Shown one piece after another: positions 33,746 to 44,501 of a stretch of DNA of 64,000 nucleotides. Numbering within the stretch: the first letter of the stretch is position 1; the number at the start of each line of letters is the position of its first letter. The notes under the pieces are model-generated. The model was not told the DNA's origin. It saw nothing but the letters and a program-made list of their open reading frames with translations, and did not search any database. Source of the DNA: Cannabis sativa (taxonomy: Eukaryota; Streptophyta; Magnoliopsida; Rosales; Cannabaceae); assembly GCF_029168945.1 (NCBI RefSeq), contig NC_083604.1:70448211-70512210 (forward strand). The letters run 5' to 3'. Position numbers and translations under genes: made by a program.

Positions 33746-34720
33746 CAATCTATTTTTCAAGATAAATTCAAAAATATTGCATAAATAAAATGCAATTTTT
33801 TCGAAATTGATTAATAAAATAAAGGAAAATATATATATATTGAAAATTATTTAAATTTAGGTTGAAAAATTAAATTTCAACTTAAAAATAATTTTCTATT
33901 TAATTAAGTGTCATGAAAAATAAATATTTAAGTATCATGATGAAAATCAACTTAGATATTTAAATTTTCAAGTTAATTAAATGTATTAAATTCAAGAAAC
34001 AAATAATTAAGTGTAGAGAAGGCTTAATTATTAATCTCTAGTTTAATACTAGGAAAAATATACTTAAATAAAATTGTACCAAAATTAATCATTTAAATAA
34101 TCAATCTCACAATTTATAATATTTTCCTATTTAAATATTAGAAATAATAAGTAGTCTAGAAATAACTATCTAGAAAATATCTTATTTGACTAAGTATCTT
34201 TTCAACAAAAATTTGAAAAATATCTAATTTAAGTTATATAGAAAAAATCTAAAACTTAAATAATTTTAAATTTAGATTTAATTAAATATCAAAAATTAAG
34301 TTATAACCACTTAATTTGAAGATATCTTTTTAAGTTAATATTCGAAAAGATATTAACCTAAAAAATATCTAAAATATTCCATTTTAAGTTAATATTCGAA
34401 AAGATATTAACTTAAAAAATATTTTAAGAATCTTTAATAACTAATGCCTAGGATTCGTCAACTTAGTTTAAAATTTAAATAAAATATTCAAATTTAAGTT
34501 AGATATGAAAAATCAGTTGATATAACTGATTTATAACTTAAATAGGAATATTTAATTAAATAAGCTCCAGAAAGAATCTAGTTAGTTAAAATTCTATATT
34601 TAATTAAATACAAGAAAAATACAAATAGTTTGTCTAGAAATAATATCTAAAACTAAAAGTGTTTTTCTTAAAATTAACTTTAAAACATTAAAATGAAAAT
34701 AAATTTCATATATTTTAAAA
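33746..34720 (-). other. Leader of element C, LTR-proximal half
   Basis: AT-rich, non-coding and collinear in reverse with the leader of D (about 62110-63080). It includes the phrases AGCTCCAGAAAGAATCTAGT and AAAAGATATTAACCTAAAAA in complement. It ends at the deletion junction near 34721-34723. Confidence 0.75.
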
Positions 34721-34723
34721 TAA

Positions 34724-34919
34724 ACATTCCACTGTGTTGACGATACTGTAATTGTGAATAAACATATGATCTGGATTTAACTGATTTTTGTGTATGAAAG
34801 TAATAAACATATTAAACCATTAGCATGTAAAATTCATGCAAACATCAATCACTTCAAATTTCTTATATTGATAACTAATCAGATTGTAAAGAGTTTTATT
34901 TAGGGCATAAAACCCAACA
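34724..34919 (-). repeat. Remnant of the 5' LTR of element C (196 bp)
   Basis: Matches 17480-17675 with 3 differences by eye (TATGAAAG/TATAAAAG, CACTTCAA/CACTCCAA, AAGAGTTT/AAGATTTT). Only the outer (U3) 196 bases remain. The rest of the LTR, the primer site and about 1.6 kb of leader are missing compared with D. Confidence 0.9.
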
Positions 34920-35391
34920 AACCCTTGTTCCGTTTTGCTCTTTACACCTCTGTCCAAAAATCACAGTTAAGTGTCACGGTAGACTGTCCACATGTACACA
35001 CTTGTACACGTGGTAAGTTTTTAGTGGTCCACGTAATATTAGTTTTAAAAAATAATTATAAATATTTAAAAAAAATTAAAAAAATTAGAAAAAACTTAAA
35101 AAATATTTTTCTTTACTATTTTTTTCTTTTTCCTTTTCTTTTTTTTTTTAAAAAAAATATTTTAAAATTATAAAAATTAAAAATTATAAAAATAAATAAA
35201 TTATAAAAAAACATTAATTTCTTTTATTTTTTTTATTTTCTTTATCTTTTTCCTTTTTCTTTTATGTTTTTCGTTTTCATTTTTCTTTCCTTCTTCTTCT
35301 TTAACTAAACCAAAAAAACCCTACCTGCCTCCATCAGTCGCCTCCCCCCCTCTCCTCTCTTCTCTCTCGCTTTCAGACCCTCTCCTCTCTT

Positions 35392-35586
35392 CTATCTCTC
35401 TCTCTCTCTCTCAGACCATTTCGTTGATTTTGACGCTGACATGAACCTTTTGGAGCTATCGCACGCGACGACATGAACGGACTGAAACCCAAGAGCATCT
35501 GCGGATCTAAACGTAGCCAAAACGTTTCCAAAATCAGTGAGACCTTCGACCACAAGACAAACCGAGTAGCTCTGATTCCTCACCAC
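35392..35586 (-). pseudogene. Captured fragment of a SpoU/TrmH-type RNA methyltransferase gene
   Basis: The minus strand reads SYSVCLVVEGLTDFGNVLAT FRSADALGFQSVHVVACDSSKR (residues 6-48 of the open stretch, about 35571-35443), then loses similarity at FMSASKST. This is the N-terminal motif of SPOUT methyltransferases (N and R of 'NxxxxxRSAxALG'), which 2'-O-methylate ribose in tRNA or rRNA. The catalytic C-terminal motifs 2 and 3 are absent, so it cannot be an enzyme. It lies between the two TIRs of the Pack-MULE, so it is a captured host-gene piece. The codons are GC-richer than the surroundings. Whether the element makes a transcript from it is unknown. Confidence 0.75.
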
Positions 35587-35720
35587 ATTTCTAAACCTCT
35601 CCTTCCTAAACCTCTACTTCACACTGGAGTCGTGTGACTAGAGCTGCCAAGAGAGGATTGCGATTGGAGCTGCTTACATCGTTGGGGTTTAGGTTCGTGG
35701 GTTCTTGGTTCAACGAGGAG

Positions 35721-36826
35721 TAGGGGTGAGCAACGGTCGGTTTGGTCGGTTTTTTACACAAAAAAAAAAAAATCTGAAATTTGGTTTTTGATTTTCATGG
35801 TTATAATCCAAAAACCAACCGACCATTATACAAATGTAAAAAAAACTGACCGTTTTAATCTACGGTTTGGTCGGTTCAAACCGAACTTCATTTTTTTTTA
35901 AAAAAAATAAGTTTTTAAATATTTTATAATTATTTGAAAACTAAAAAAATTAGAGTATTGTATCAAATATCATATAATTTAAGAATAAAACTTTCTTAGT
36001 CAAATAAATAAGGCTAATTAGGATTTTTGCCCCTTGAACTTTGACATGTACCAAATCATGCCCCCTGAACTTTTAAGGTCGTTAAAAATGCCCCCTCAAC
36101 TATTGAGATTGTTGGATTTAAGGACTTTTGTCTAATTTCATTCAATTTTACTACTTCAGTAATTGTTTTTATACTAAACCATGCTCCCCAGACTTTGATA
36201 TCTACCAAATCATGACCCTCGAACTATGACATGTACTAAATTATGGCCCCTGGACTTTCATCCATGTTAGACTTTTTTACTAAAATTGGAAAAAAGTGCT
36301 TAAATCCAACAATCTAAATAGTTCAGGGGGCATTTTCAACGATCTTAAAAGTTCAGGGGGCATGATTTGGTACATGTCAAAGTTTAGGGGGCAAAAATCC
36401 TAATTAGCCAATAAATAATGTAAAATAAACTATTTTAATTTTGTTCAAATTATTTGTGCTATTAATATAGTAATGAGTTATATTAAAAATTTATATTATT
36501 TTATGAATGTGTATATATAATATGTAAATGCATCAAACTACAATAAAATAAAGCAATGAATAATTGAGACTTTAAATAAAAAAGATATAAGTAAAACTAC
36601 TTTAATAAAATTGTATATTAAATATGTACAAAAATAATATATATAATATATAACATATATGTTCGGTCGGTTCTCGGTTTAATCGGTCGGTTTGCCATTG
36701 ACACTAAAATAGACCATGTTAAGGCGGTTTTTTCAATTTTTGATTTTTTCGGTGTCAGTTTTTTCGGTGTTCGGACGGTCGGTGTATTCGGTTTGGTCGG
36801 TTTTTTGAATTTTTTGCTCACCCCTA
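35721..36826. mobile_element. hAT-like non-autonomous element
   Basis: Ends TAGGGGTGAGCA...TGCTCACCCCTA are perfect 12-base inverted repeats. Subterminal GGTCGGTTTGGTCGGTTTTTT and its complement extend the symmetry. Flanking 8-mers ACGAGGAG (35713-35720) and ACGGGGAG (36827-36834) differ at one base, fitting the 8-bp hAT duplication. No transposase. It carries a MULE-type MITE (36012-36409). Confidence 0.8.
36012..36409. mobile_element. MULE-type MITE with perfect 9-bp target duplication
   Basis: 398 bp, GGCTAATTAGGA...TCCTAATTAGCC, with TIRs of about 110 bases containing repeated 'CCCCCTGAACTT' phrases. The flanks AATAAATAA at 36003-36011 and 36410-36418 are identical 9-mers, the length made by Mutator-type transposases. 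No coding sequence. Confidence 0.9.
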
Positions 36827-37224
36827 ACGGGGAGGGGTTCTTGGTTTGTGGGTGTGGAGATCTTGCAGATGGTGGCTGTTGTGATTTGTGGTGGCAATGT
36901 TTTTTTTTTTTTTTTTTTTTTTTTTGTAATTTTAGGTTAGTTCTAGTGTGGTGGTGGTTTGGGTTGAAGGTGGAGGAAGAAGAAGTTACAGGGGGTTGGG
37001 GGTTCCAAACTGTAATGCAGTTGTGAACTGGGTTTTGAACTTTATGCATTTTTTGTTGATGTTCTTACTTGTTTGGTTGATGAGAAAATATGGGAAAAAT
37101 AAGGAGAAAGCGATGATCTTTAGGAACCGTGTTTGTCTTTCTTGATGTTATTTTCTCTGCTTTCCAATATCTCCCAAGTCCTTTGCATCTAGTTTAAAAG
37201 ATGGACAATATAATGATTTTCATG

Positions 37225-37623
37225 CATTTTCCCACCTACCAAAAAAAAAAAAAAAAGAAAAAGGAAATAAAAAAATAAAAGAAAATAATTTTTTTATAAT
37301 TTTTTAAATTATTTTTTTTAAAAAAAAAAAAAGAAAAGGAAAAAGAAAAAAAAAGTAAAAAATATTTTAATTTTTTTTCTTTCTAATTTTTGAATATTTA
37401 TAATTATTTTTTAAAATTAATATTACATGGACCACTAAAAACTTGCCACGTGTACAAGTGTGTACACGTGGACAATCCACTGTGGCACTTAACTGTGATT
37501 TTTGGACGGAGGTGTGCAGAGCAAAACGGAACTAGGGTTTAGGTAGTTATGCCGCTAAAATTTTGGTTTTTGTAGTTAACTGTTACAAACCGTAAAATTT
37601 AGGTGGTTTAGTCGCCAATATCC
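37225..37623. repeat. Right TIR of the Pack-MULE
   Basis: Complement of the left arm (34925-35290 plus 15687-15776). Outer part: GGTTTAGTCGCCAATATCC; core: GTGTACAAGTGTGTACACGT with self-complementary halves; inner part: A/T-rich homopolymer runs. It is also nearly the same as 5577-6002. Confidence 0.85.
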
Positions 37624-38686
37624 TTAAATTTAATAATTTTTTAGTAGTATAAGACCAATTTTAATAGGGGTAGTATGTGTAATTGCCAAAAAAAAAAAAA
37701 TAGGAGGTCACTATGATGTGACTAAAGAGAGAGAAGAGATATAAAGAATATATAGGCACCGTTGCCCAATATTGATGATGGCGCCAACTTACTTTTATAA
37801 TGAAAAAAGAGATTTTTTTATTTTTATACTTCAAAATTTGTATATATATTTTTTATATTTTTATAAAAATTCACATAGTAACCAATAGAGCAATTTAAAT
37901 CGCAACAAAAATTTACATAGAAACTACTGGAGTAACAACCAAAGCAATCTAAACTGTAAATTTTTTTTAAAAAAAAAAAAAAAGATTAAAAAATGGTATA
38001 TGACATAATTCTCTTAAAACTATTATTGGTTAAATATTTAAAAAATATTAAATTATTGAAATTTAAATTTATAGTATTTTTTTAAAAAGATAGAAGAGTT
38101 TATAAAAATTAAGTCATAACCCACAAGATTAAATATAAATATTAAATTATTTAAAATATTATTTTTTTAAAGAGAAGAGTCACTCAAAAAAAAAATGAAA
38201 AATCACGAAAAGACAAAATATTTTAACCAAAATAAAAAAAAAATATATAAACCAAAAAATTGCATAACAAAATATAAAATAAATGTGAGAAAAATTAATA
38301 TATTATATATTTTAAATTGTAATAAAATAAAATTTAATTATTATTTTATTTTATTTTTTTTTTAAAAAAACTACACTTTTCTTTTTTTTTTTTAAAAAAA
38401 TATTGTTGGTGGGATTTTAACTTTTGGAAATTGACATATTACTTAAATATTAAACTGAAAAGTATTTTGTTATTAATTATTTATTTTAATTTAAAAATAT
38501 ATCTTGTAATTAATTAAAATACATGTCTATATTTTTTAAATTTTTTAAAAAAGCGATTGCTTACTCTAATTTTAATAAGAATCCTACGCATGGATTTTTC
38601 ACCTAGTAAATATATAAATAGGAGTTATACTTTGACCAAACACAACTATTTCGTTTTACTTGTGTTAAAAGAAAGAAAAAGGAATA
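37624..38686. other. AT-rich intergenic DNA
   Basis: Long A and T runs; no gene, RNA or bounded repeat was recognised. It ends at the foldback MITE. Confidence 0.5.
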
Positions 38687-39104
38687 GGGTGATTCTACAA
38701 TGCACCCCCTTAAAAGGGATGTATTGATGCACCCTTAACTTATTTCGGCATCTAGAAAAAAAAATTAGTCTAATTTTTTTTCATATTTATATACGTTATA
38801 GTTATTTAAGATATTCTACAAAATTTTGAGAAATTCGGAATAATTTACAATATAGAAAACAATGTTCAAACAGTCGATTTTACACGCGTATAACATAAAA
38901 TAGTCACGCGTGCAACACACTGTTTGAACATAGTTTTCGGCGTGTTAAACTTTTTCAAATTTCTTAAAATTTTGCAGGATGTCTTAAATAACTATAACAT
39001 ACATGACCATAAAAATAAAATTGACTAAAAAATTATCTCAGATGCTAAAATAGTAGGGGTGTATCAATATATCCATTTTATGAGGATGCATTGTAGAATT
39101 TTCC
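38687..39104. mobile_element. Foldback-type MITE (418 bp)
   Basis: Almost the whole element is one inverted repeat. The left half (GATTCTACAATGCACCCCC ... GTTCAAACAGT) is mirrored by the right half (ACTGTTTGAACA ... GGATGCATTGTAGAATTTTCC), meeting at about 38890. The flanks AAAGGAATA (38678-38686) and AAAAGAATA (39105-39113) are 9-mers with one difference, suggesting a Mutator-type mobiliser. No coding sequence. Confidence 0.75.
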
Positions 39105-40130
39105 AAAAGAATATATTGATTTTTTACTTTATTTTAAAGTCTATCTTTTTTTTTTTGAACACATTTTAAAGTCTATCAAATAAAAGTGTATTTATATATT
39201 ATTTTCCCAATCTATAAGAACCGAACAAATAATAATGGACTTAATATCAGTCTCCGTGGGTTTACAAAGGCTGTACTAATTTGAATTCACGGATGCAAGT
39301 GATGTCATCATTATTATTGTTGTTGTTGTAAAATCATCAAATTTAGCTCATTTGAATAAGTGTTAATGGCCTTTCAAAAAAAAAAAAAAAAGAATAAGTG
39401 TTAATGGATGATGTGGTCATAGATTTATTATTATTATTTTCTTATATTTTTACTATTATATATATTTTTTTTTACACATTTTTTACTGCATTAAATTTTT
39501 AAAATATTATTTTAAAGTTTCAAAATTATAAAAATAATATATTTCACTAAAATAAAAAATAATTAAAACAATTAAAAAATAAATATTGAACACCTAATTA
39601 ATAATATAAAAATAACTATAAAATAATAAAAAGACAGCTCAAAGCAACATAAAAATAACAAAATACCAATTTCGTCGCAATAAACAAAATAATATCAACT
39701 CCTCAAAATATTTTGTATTACGAAGTTATTTTTTTACTTAATTTTGACAACTTAATTATCTTTTTGTACTATATTATTTTTTTCATAAAAGTTATTTGTT
39801 ACAAATTTATACTTTTAATTTTTTTTAATTAGTGACAGTTAAACCAATAATTTATTTTTTAGAAATTAAATAAATAATTATATTAATACTAAAAATAATA
39901 AATTTTAAAATTTTAAAATAAAGTATATAATATAAGAAATTTTTAGGGTTGGCATGTCTATTTTGTCCCCATAGCATAAGAATGCTTTTTTAACTCTTGA
40001 TATATAAGATTTATGTTAGTACACATTATTTAATATACACCTATGTGTACTCAATCAAAAATTTGTAAAATGGTGCTTTTAGTTGTAAAATGGAAAAAGT
40101 TAAGTTCTCACACATAACCTCATAAATATA
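39105..40130. other. AT-rich intergenic DNA
   Basis: Nothing recognised. AT-rich, with a short ATT/GTT trinucleotide run at about 39308-39330 and a 15-base A run near 39376. Confidence 0.5.
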
Positions 40131-42658
40131 TCTATTCTATATAAAGTGTGTCTATATAACTAAAATTCTTGGTTTATGAGAAATTCAAGGGTGACTTTTT
40201 ATTTTTATTTAATAAAATAATAAAATATTATTTATATATAATAAAATAATAATAAAATAAATCCTATTAATATTTGAACTGATATTTAGCATATTTCAAC
40301 TCTATATATAATCACAACTATAACTCTAGAAATTAAAAATATATATAAAATAAATTGAACCTTAAATCGCATATACAATTAGTTTGTTGAGAGAGATCAA
40401 GAAAAGAACGAATTATAAATGGATTTTTCTTTTACCAAATCGTCCCCCAATTTCAGGTTCTGATCTTCTTTTTATTCGTAAATCATCCTCCAATTTTTAA
40501 GATTAATTTTTCATTTTCTAACATTTTGGGATTTTTGTCTCCTTATTGAATCTTTTCAAATCTGCATTGTTTCTATCAAAATTAATGAGCTCACATCGTT
40601 GTTGTGTTATACGGAGACTAAACTATGTCATTTGTTATGTTTAACCTTCACATCAAAAAACATGTTGTTATATTCTATATTTGGATTATGTTAAGAATTT
40701 GATCTTATAAAGAATACGTTTAATTATCTTAATGTGTTTTACTATACTAAATATTCATATACAGTCTTTTTTCTTTTCTATCTTCGAAAGGATAGTTAAT
40801 AAATATAATATATAGTTTTTTTTTTGAAATAATATATAGCTTTTTTTTCACTCTCTCTAATATGAAATAACAAAAAAAAAACTGAATTATCCATGCGCGT
40901 TGGGTCCACATGAGTCAAAAAAATCATAAAATTATCCTTTACAAAAATATACACTGATATTTTTTAAAACTTTTTTTGATGATCTTAAAAAATATTATAA
41001 AAATAATATCAAAACAAAAAAAATTACTTACCCTAAATTCGTTTTATCTTAAGAAAAAAGAAAATTAATTTTCTAATTATTTTTTTTTTCACTGGTAAAA
41101 ATATTTTCGTGTACTGGTGTCCAATTAATGGATTATATTTTCACGAAACAAGGACAAATGGACAATCCAGTTATATGCAGACTCGGTTAGAATAAAAAGT
41201 GCAAAATAAAAAATTATACTATTGTCTCTGTCGAAGCAAATGTTATCTTCTATTATCAGAGATTAATTTTTAATTTTCTTTTTATCTTACAAACATTGTG
41301 TTTCCTTAAGTATTTGAACATTAATTTTTAGTTGATTTTTGGATTAACCTAAGAACATCTTAAATTATCAAGCTTTTTTAAACACTAATATACTGCATTT
41401 GTTATTTACTTTTTATTTATATTAAAAATAAAATGGTTTATTATTAAAAATAAAATAGTTTATGAGAAATTTATGGATCACTTCTCATTTATATATAATA
41501 AAATAAATCTTATTAAATCCAAAAAAAAAAATACGATTGGGTTTTTGCTGTTGTACATCTACGATTAGATTTTCTTTAATTATTTATTGTATTCTTTTTC
41601 CTATTACAATTTGGACATTCCCATGGATCACACATAATATTCCAATCCCCACTTTTCTTTTTTCTTCTTCACAACTTAATAACAAAATATATAAGTAATA
41701 ATAATAAAAAAGAAGCGTGACTTTTATCAAAGTTCACAAAACCAAGCATCAATGGCGAAAAAAACCCAACAAAGTTTACAGCTAATAAATGATTCTAAGT
41801 GCTCGGCATATGCATTAGTTTCCAGGAGCAAAGTTTTTTAAAGTTACGTAATAATTTACATATATGTTGCAAACACAATATACAAAAAATAAAGAAGAAT
41901 ATGGAAGAAAGAAGAGACTATTATTCACATCTAGAAAGGCAGTGGAGATAATAATAGAAACTTTTCATTTTTTTTATCATTTTTTTTTTCTTTTTGAGTA
42001 AAGATAAATATGAAATTTTAATCGCATAAAGTTTTATTTTAATAAAATATAGTATTTTAAAATAATTTAATAGTATTTTGTTATAGAATACTATCACTTT
42101 TTGTTAAACATGATTTTCACTTTTTGTCGACACTACCATATTCAATTTATCAACGAAAAAATGGACAATCCAGATATATGCGGACTCGGCTAGAATAAAA
42201 AGTGCAAAATACAAAAATTACACTATTGTCTCTATCGAAGCAAATGAAAATTGAAATCCACCAATGACTATCATTAGTTTTCTTATCTACAATTTTTAGA
42301 CAAATGCTATCTTCAATTATCAGTAATTTAGAGATTGATTTTTAATTTTCTTTTTATCTTACACCCATTTAAGTAATGTTTCTTTAAGTACTGGAACATC
42401 AATTTTTAATTTATTTTTGGATTAACTTAAGAACATATTTAAATCATCAAGCTTTCTTAAACACTAATACATTGCATTCAGTATTCACTTTTAATTGACA
42501 ACATTATAAAATATAATATTTAGATACACATAATACTAATTTCACCTAATAATTAATAATATATTTTTTTTTAATTTTTAATTGTATCACTTTCAAATAA
42601 CATAGAAAAAAACTAGCATAAATTTAGTATACGTGCCTCGCACGTAGTTTTTTGCTAG
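40131..42658 (+). mobile_element. Probable non-autonomous Helitron
   Basis: The 3' end is diagnostic: hairpin ACGTGC-CTC-GCACGT (42631-42645), 9 bases, then CTAG (42655-42658) followed by T. The candidate 5' end is TCTATTCTATATAAAG at 40131, preceded by A, matching insertion between A and T. No RepHel protein frame exists. Internal direct duplications (about 41150-41405 with 42155-42485; about 40172-40265 with 41458-41515) fit a non-autonomous copy. The 3' end is firm; the 5' end is a best guess. Confidence 0.6.
41150..41405 (+). repeat. Direct duplication, second copy 42155-42485
   Basis: Both copies carry AATGGACAATCCAG, GACTCGG, AGAATAAAAAGTGCAAAATA, CTATTGTCTCT and TTTTTAATTTTCTTTTTATC in the same order. 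The second copy has about 75 extra bases in the middle. Copies are about 1 kb apart inside the probable Helitron. Confidence 0.75.
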
Positions 42659-43149
42659 TATATATATATATATAAAAAAAAAAATTACATAATAGATATC
42701 CTAATTTGAAAAGGCCCCATTTTTTTTATCTCTCCATTATTTTATCCATGAGACCAAACCGTTAAAGCTCTGTTGAAAAAAAAAAAAACACACATTTCTT
42801 TTATGTATACAAGAAATATCTTAAGCTCCACTACTACTGCAAAATAGTGAAAATAACCTAAGTATTAAACTGAAATAAGTTCATGAAATGATTTTTGATC
42901 CTAAATGTCATATAGAATAACTAATGATCCAATTTATAATGAGTCATGAAAAGTGAATAGCTACAATAAATTTTTTTATTCATGAATAACTAAAAGGAAA
43001 GGCCTTTCTTCATTCTTCAATTTTTTTTTTTATTTTTATTTTAAATTCTTCCATTCAAAATTAGAAGTACAGAAAGGTTGGAAAAAGAATTAAAAGGATT
43101 CATTATCCATCTATAAGCTAAAATTATATAAGATATTTCAGATTAAATT
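42659..43149. other. AT-rich DNA between Helitron and LINE
   Basis: A TA dinucleotide run follows the Helitron end, and a T run at about 43020-43035 may be the poly(A) tail of the minus-strand LINE. No gene seen. Confidence 0.45.
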
Positions 43150-44496
43150 TAGAAAATTTTAAACCTTTTCTAGGGGAGAATGACACAAACAATTGGAAAG
43201 AACATGGGTAGGGGTCAGACCAAAACCAAGTGTCAATTAACCCAATAAATATTTGGGCAAGATTGTGTGCAGCTGTATTCCTTTGTCAGCTGACATGCGA
43301 AAAGGAAACAATGAGAAATGAAGCTAACACTTCTTTAAGAGCATCAATAAGAGCTCAATATTTTGAGAAGATACTTTCTTGGGATTTGATGTCGTGGACG
43401 AGGTTCAGACAGTTAGTCTCCACCTAGTGGATTAAAATGTGATTGTTTTGACACCAGAGTAGGGCTTGCAATAACGCCCACACTTCTGCATTTCTTGGTT
43501 GCATCATACCATGATTGCTTTTGGCGAAAGCAGCTATGATTTGTCCTGTCGAGCTACGAACTAGAGCCCATGCACCTATTTTCTCCTCTTTTGCTGAAAC
43601 CGCTCCATCCACATTGAGCTTAAATTGACATGCTTTTGAGGGAGTCCAAGTGATGATTGTAGTGTCATCCTGGGCACATTTAGGCTGCTTGCCTTGCGCC
43701 TGCTTGTACGAATGGAGATAGTCTAAAGCTTCCTGATAAGTTGTAGAGAGTTGTTCCTGCAAATGTCTAAACACAAAAGAGTTCTTGTTATTCCAGATTT
43801 TCCAAAGCATACAGAGAAACACTTCAAACTCATTCTTAGTTAATTGGGACTTATTATTAATCAAAGTATCAAAAATATTTTTTCCGTTTGAGGTTTTAGT
43901 TAGAGATGTGAAAGGTGTACTTGTCCAAGCTTTTTTTATACCCTAACATTCAAATAAAGCATGCTGAGAAGTTTCATAATCCATTTTACATCGAGGGCAT
44001 AAGGGTGTAGGGCTACTTTTCCTAAAGTGTAGATTTTTTGTTGTTGGAAGAGTGTCATGGCAGAGTTTATGGGTGAAATGCTTAGTTTTTGAAGGGAGAT
44101 TAAGGTTCCAAAGGAACTTCCACCAGCCAGCATCTGAGTCAGGATTGGAGGGTGTTGGTTTACTAGCTCTCCTAAATCTCTGTGCAAAGTGGTAGCCTGA
44201 GTTGACGGTATAATGTCTAGAGTTGGTAAATTTCCAAAAGAGAGAATTAGGTCTTTGAATGTTGGGAGGTGGCAGAGAGAGAATGTCTTGTGCAATGTCC
44301 TTGGTAAAGAGGTGGTTAATTCTATTGACATTCCAATTTCTAGAGTCAAGGATAAGGCTGGAGACACGAGTCTGATTAGAGTTCTGGAACGGGGAAAGAA
44401 AGTGGCAGTTTGGGATGCAGGTGTCATAGTAGATTCTAAAAGTTTTCCCATTCCCAATTCTCCAGCGTAACCTTTTTTTGAGCAAGGGGTATAGAT
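43150..44496 (-). pseudogene. 5'-truncated L1-type LINE: zf-RVT and RNase H domains
   Basis: Read on the minus strand, 44485-43943 gives LLKKRLRWRIGNGKTFRIYYD ... GWWKFLWNLNLPSKTKHFTHKL ... PLCPRCKMDYETSQHALFEC, the zinc-binding domain that follows reverse transcriptase in plant L1-type elements. After a frame break, 43864-43424 gives WKIWNNKNSFVF ... FKLNVDGAVSAKEEKIGAWALVR ... NAEVWALLQALLWC, the plant-LINE RNase H domain with its D and E residues. The C-terminal end (NTAAHNLAQIFIG) appears in another frame near 43220-43260. The reverse transcriptase and ORF1 are missing: 5' truncation, common for LINEs. The upstream limit coincides with the insertion site of element B. Confidence 0.85.
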
Positions 44497-44501
44497 CTTA
44501 A

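Larger units (their letters stand above)
15777..34919 (-). mobile_element. Copia-type LTR retrotransposon C, interrupted by Tat-A
   Basis: Target duplication AACCC is perfect (15772-15776 and 34920-34924), and the Pack-MULE TIR reads straight on across it. Order on the minus strand: remnant of 5' LTR (34724-34919), AT-rich leader, gag (20371-19505), decayed pol, polypurine tract AAGTGGGAGTT (17676-17686), complete 3' LTR (17675-15777). The primer site and most of the 5' LTR were lost in a deletion near 34721. Without Tat-A the element is about 6.8 kb. The gag has one stop in 288 codons, whereas pol is barely recognisable, so it resembles a gag-only (TR-GAG-like) non-autonomous element. Confidence 0.9.
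15687..37623. mobile_element. Pack-MULE with long TIRs, carrying a SpoU methyltransferase fragment and nested elements
   Basis: Left TIR is 15687-15776 continuing at 34925 to about 35290; right TIR is about 37225-37623. The ends are GGATATTG...CAATATCC, and the arms match over about 350 bases or more, including TGTCCAAAAATCACAGTTAAG and its complement. The same family end occurs at 5577-6002. Long TIRs plus a captured host-gene fragment (35392-35586) identify a Pack-MULE rather than an autonomous MULE; no transposase is visible. The left TIR is split by element C. The interior holds the hAT-like element 35721-36826. A 9-bp target duplication is not clear: flanks TAAATTGAA and TTAAATTTA are only similar. 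Without its guests it would be about 1.7 kb. Confidence 0.8.

Noticed and set aside
36618..37049. 143-codon frame rich in Lys, Pro and Thr on the minus strand of the Pack-MULE
   Set aside because: Runs through a 23-base homopolymer and the end of the hAT-like element; low complexity, not a gene.
15687..37623. 9-bp target duplication for the Pack-MULE
   Set aside because: Flanks TAAATTGAA and TTAAATTTA match at only about half the positions; an 8-mer reading (TAAATTGA/TAAATTTA) needs shifted ends, so I do not claim it.
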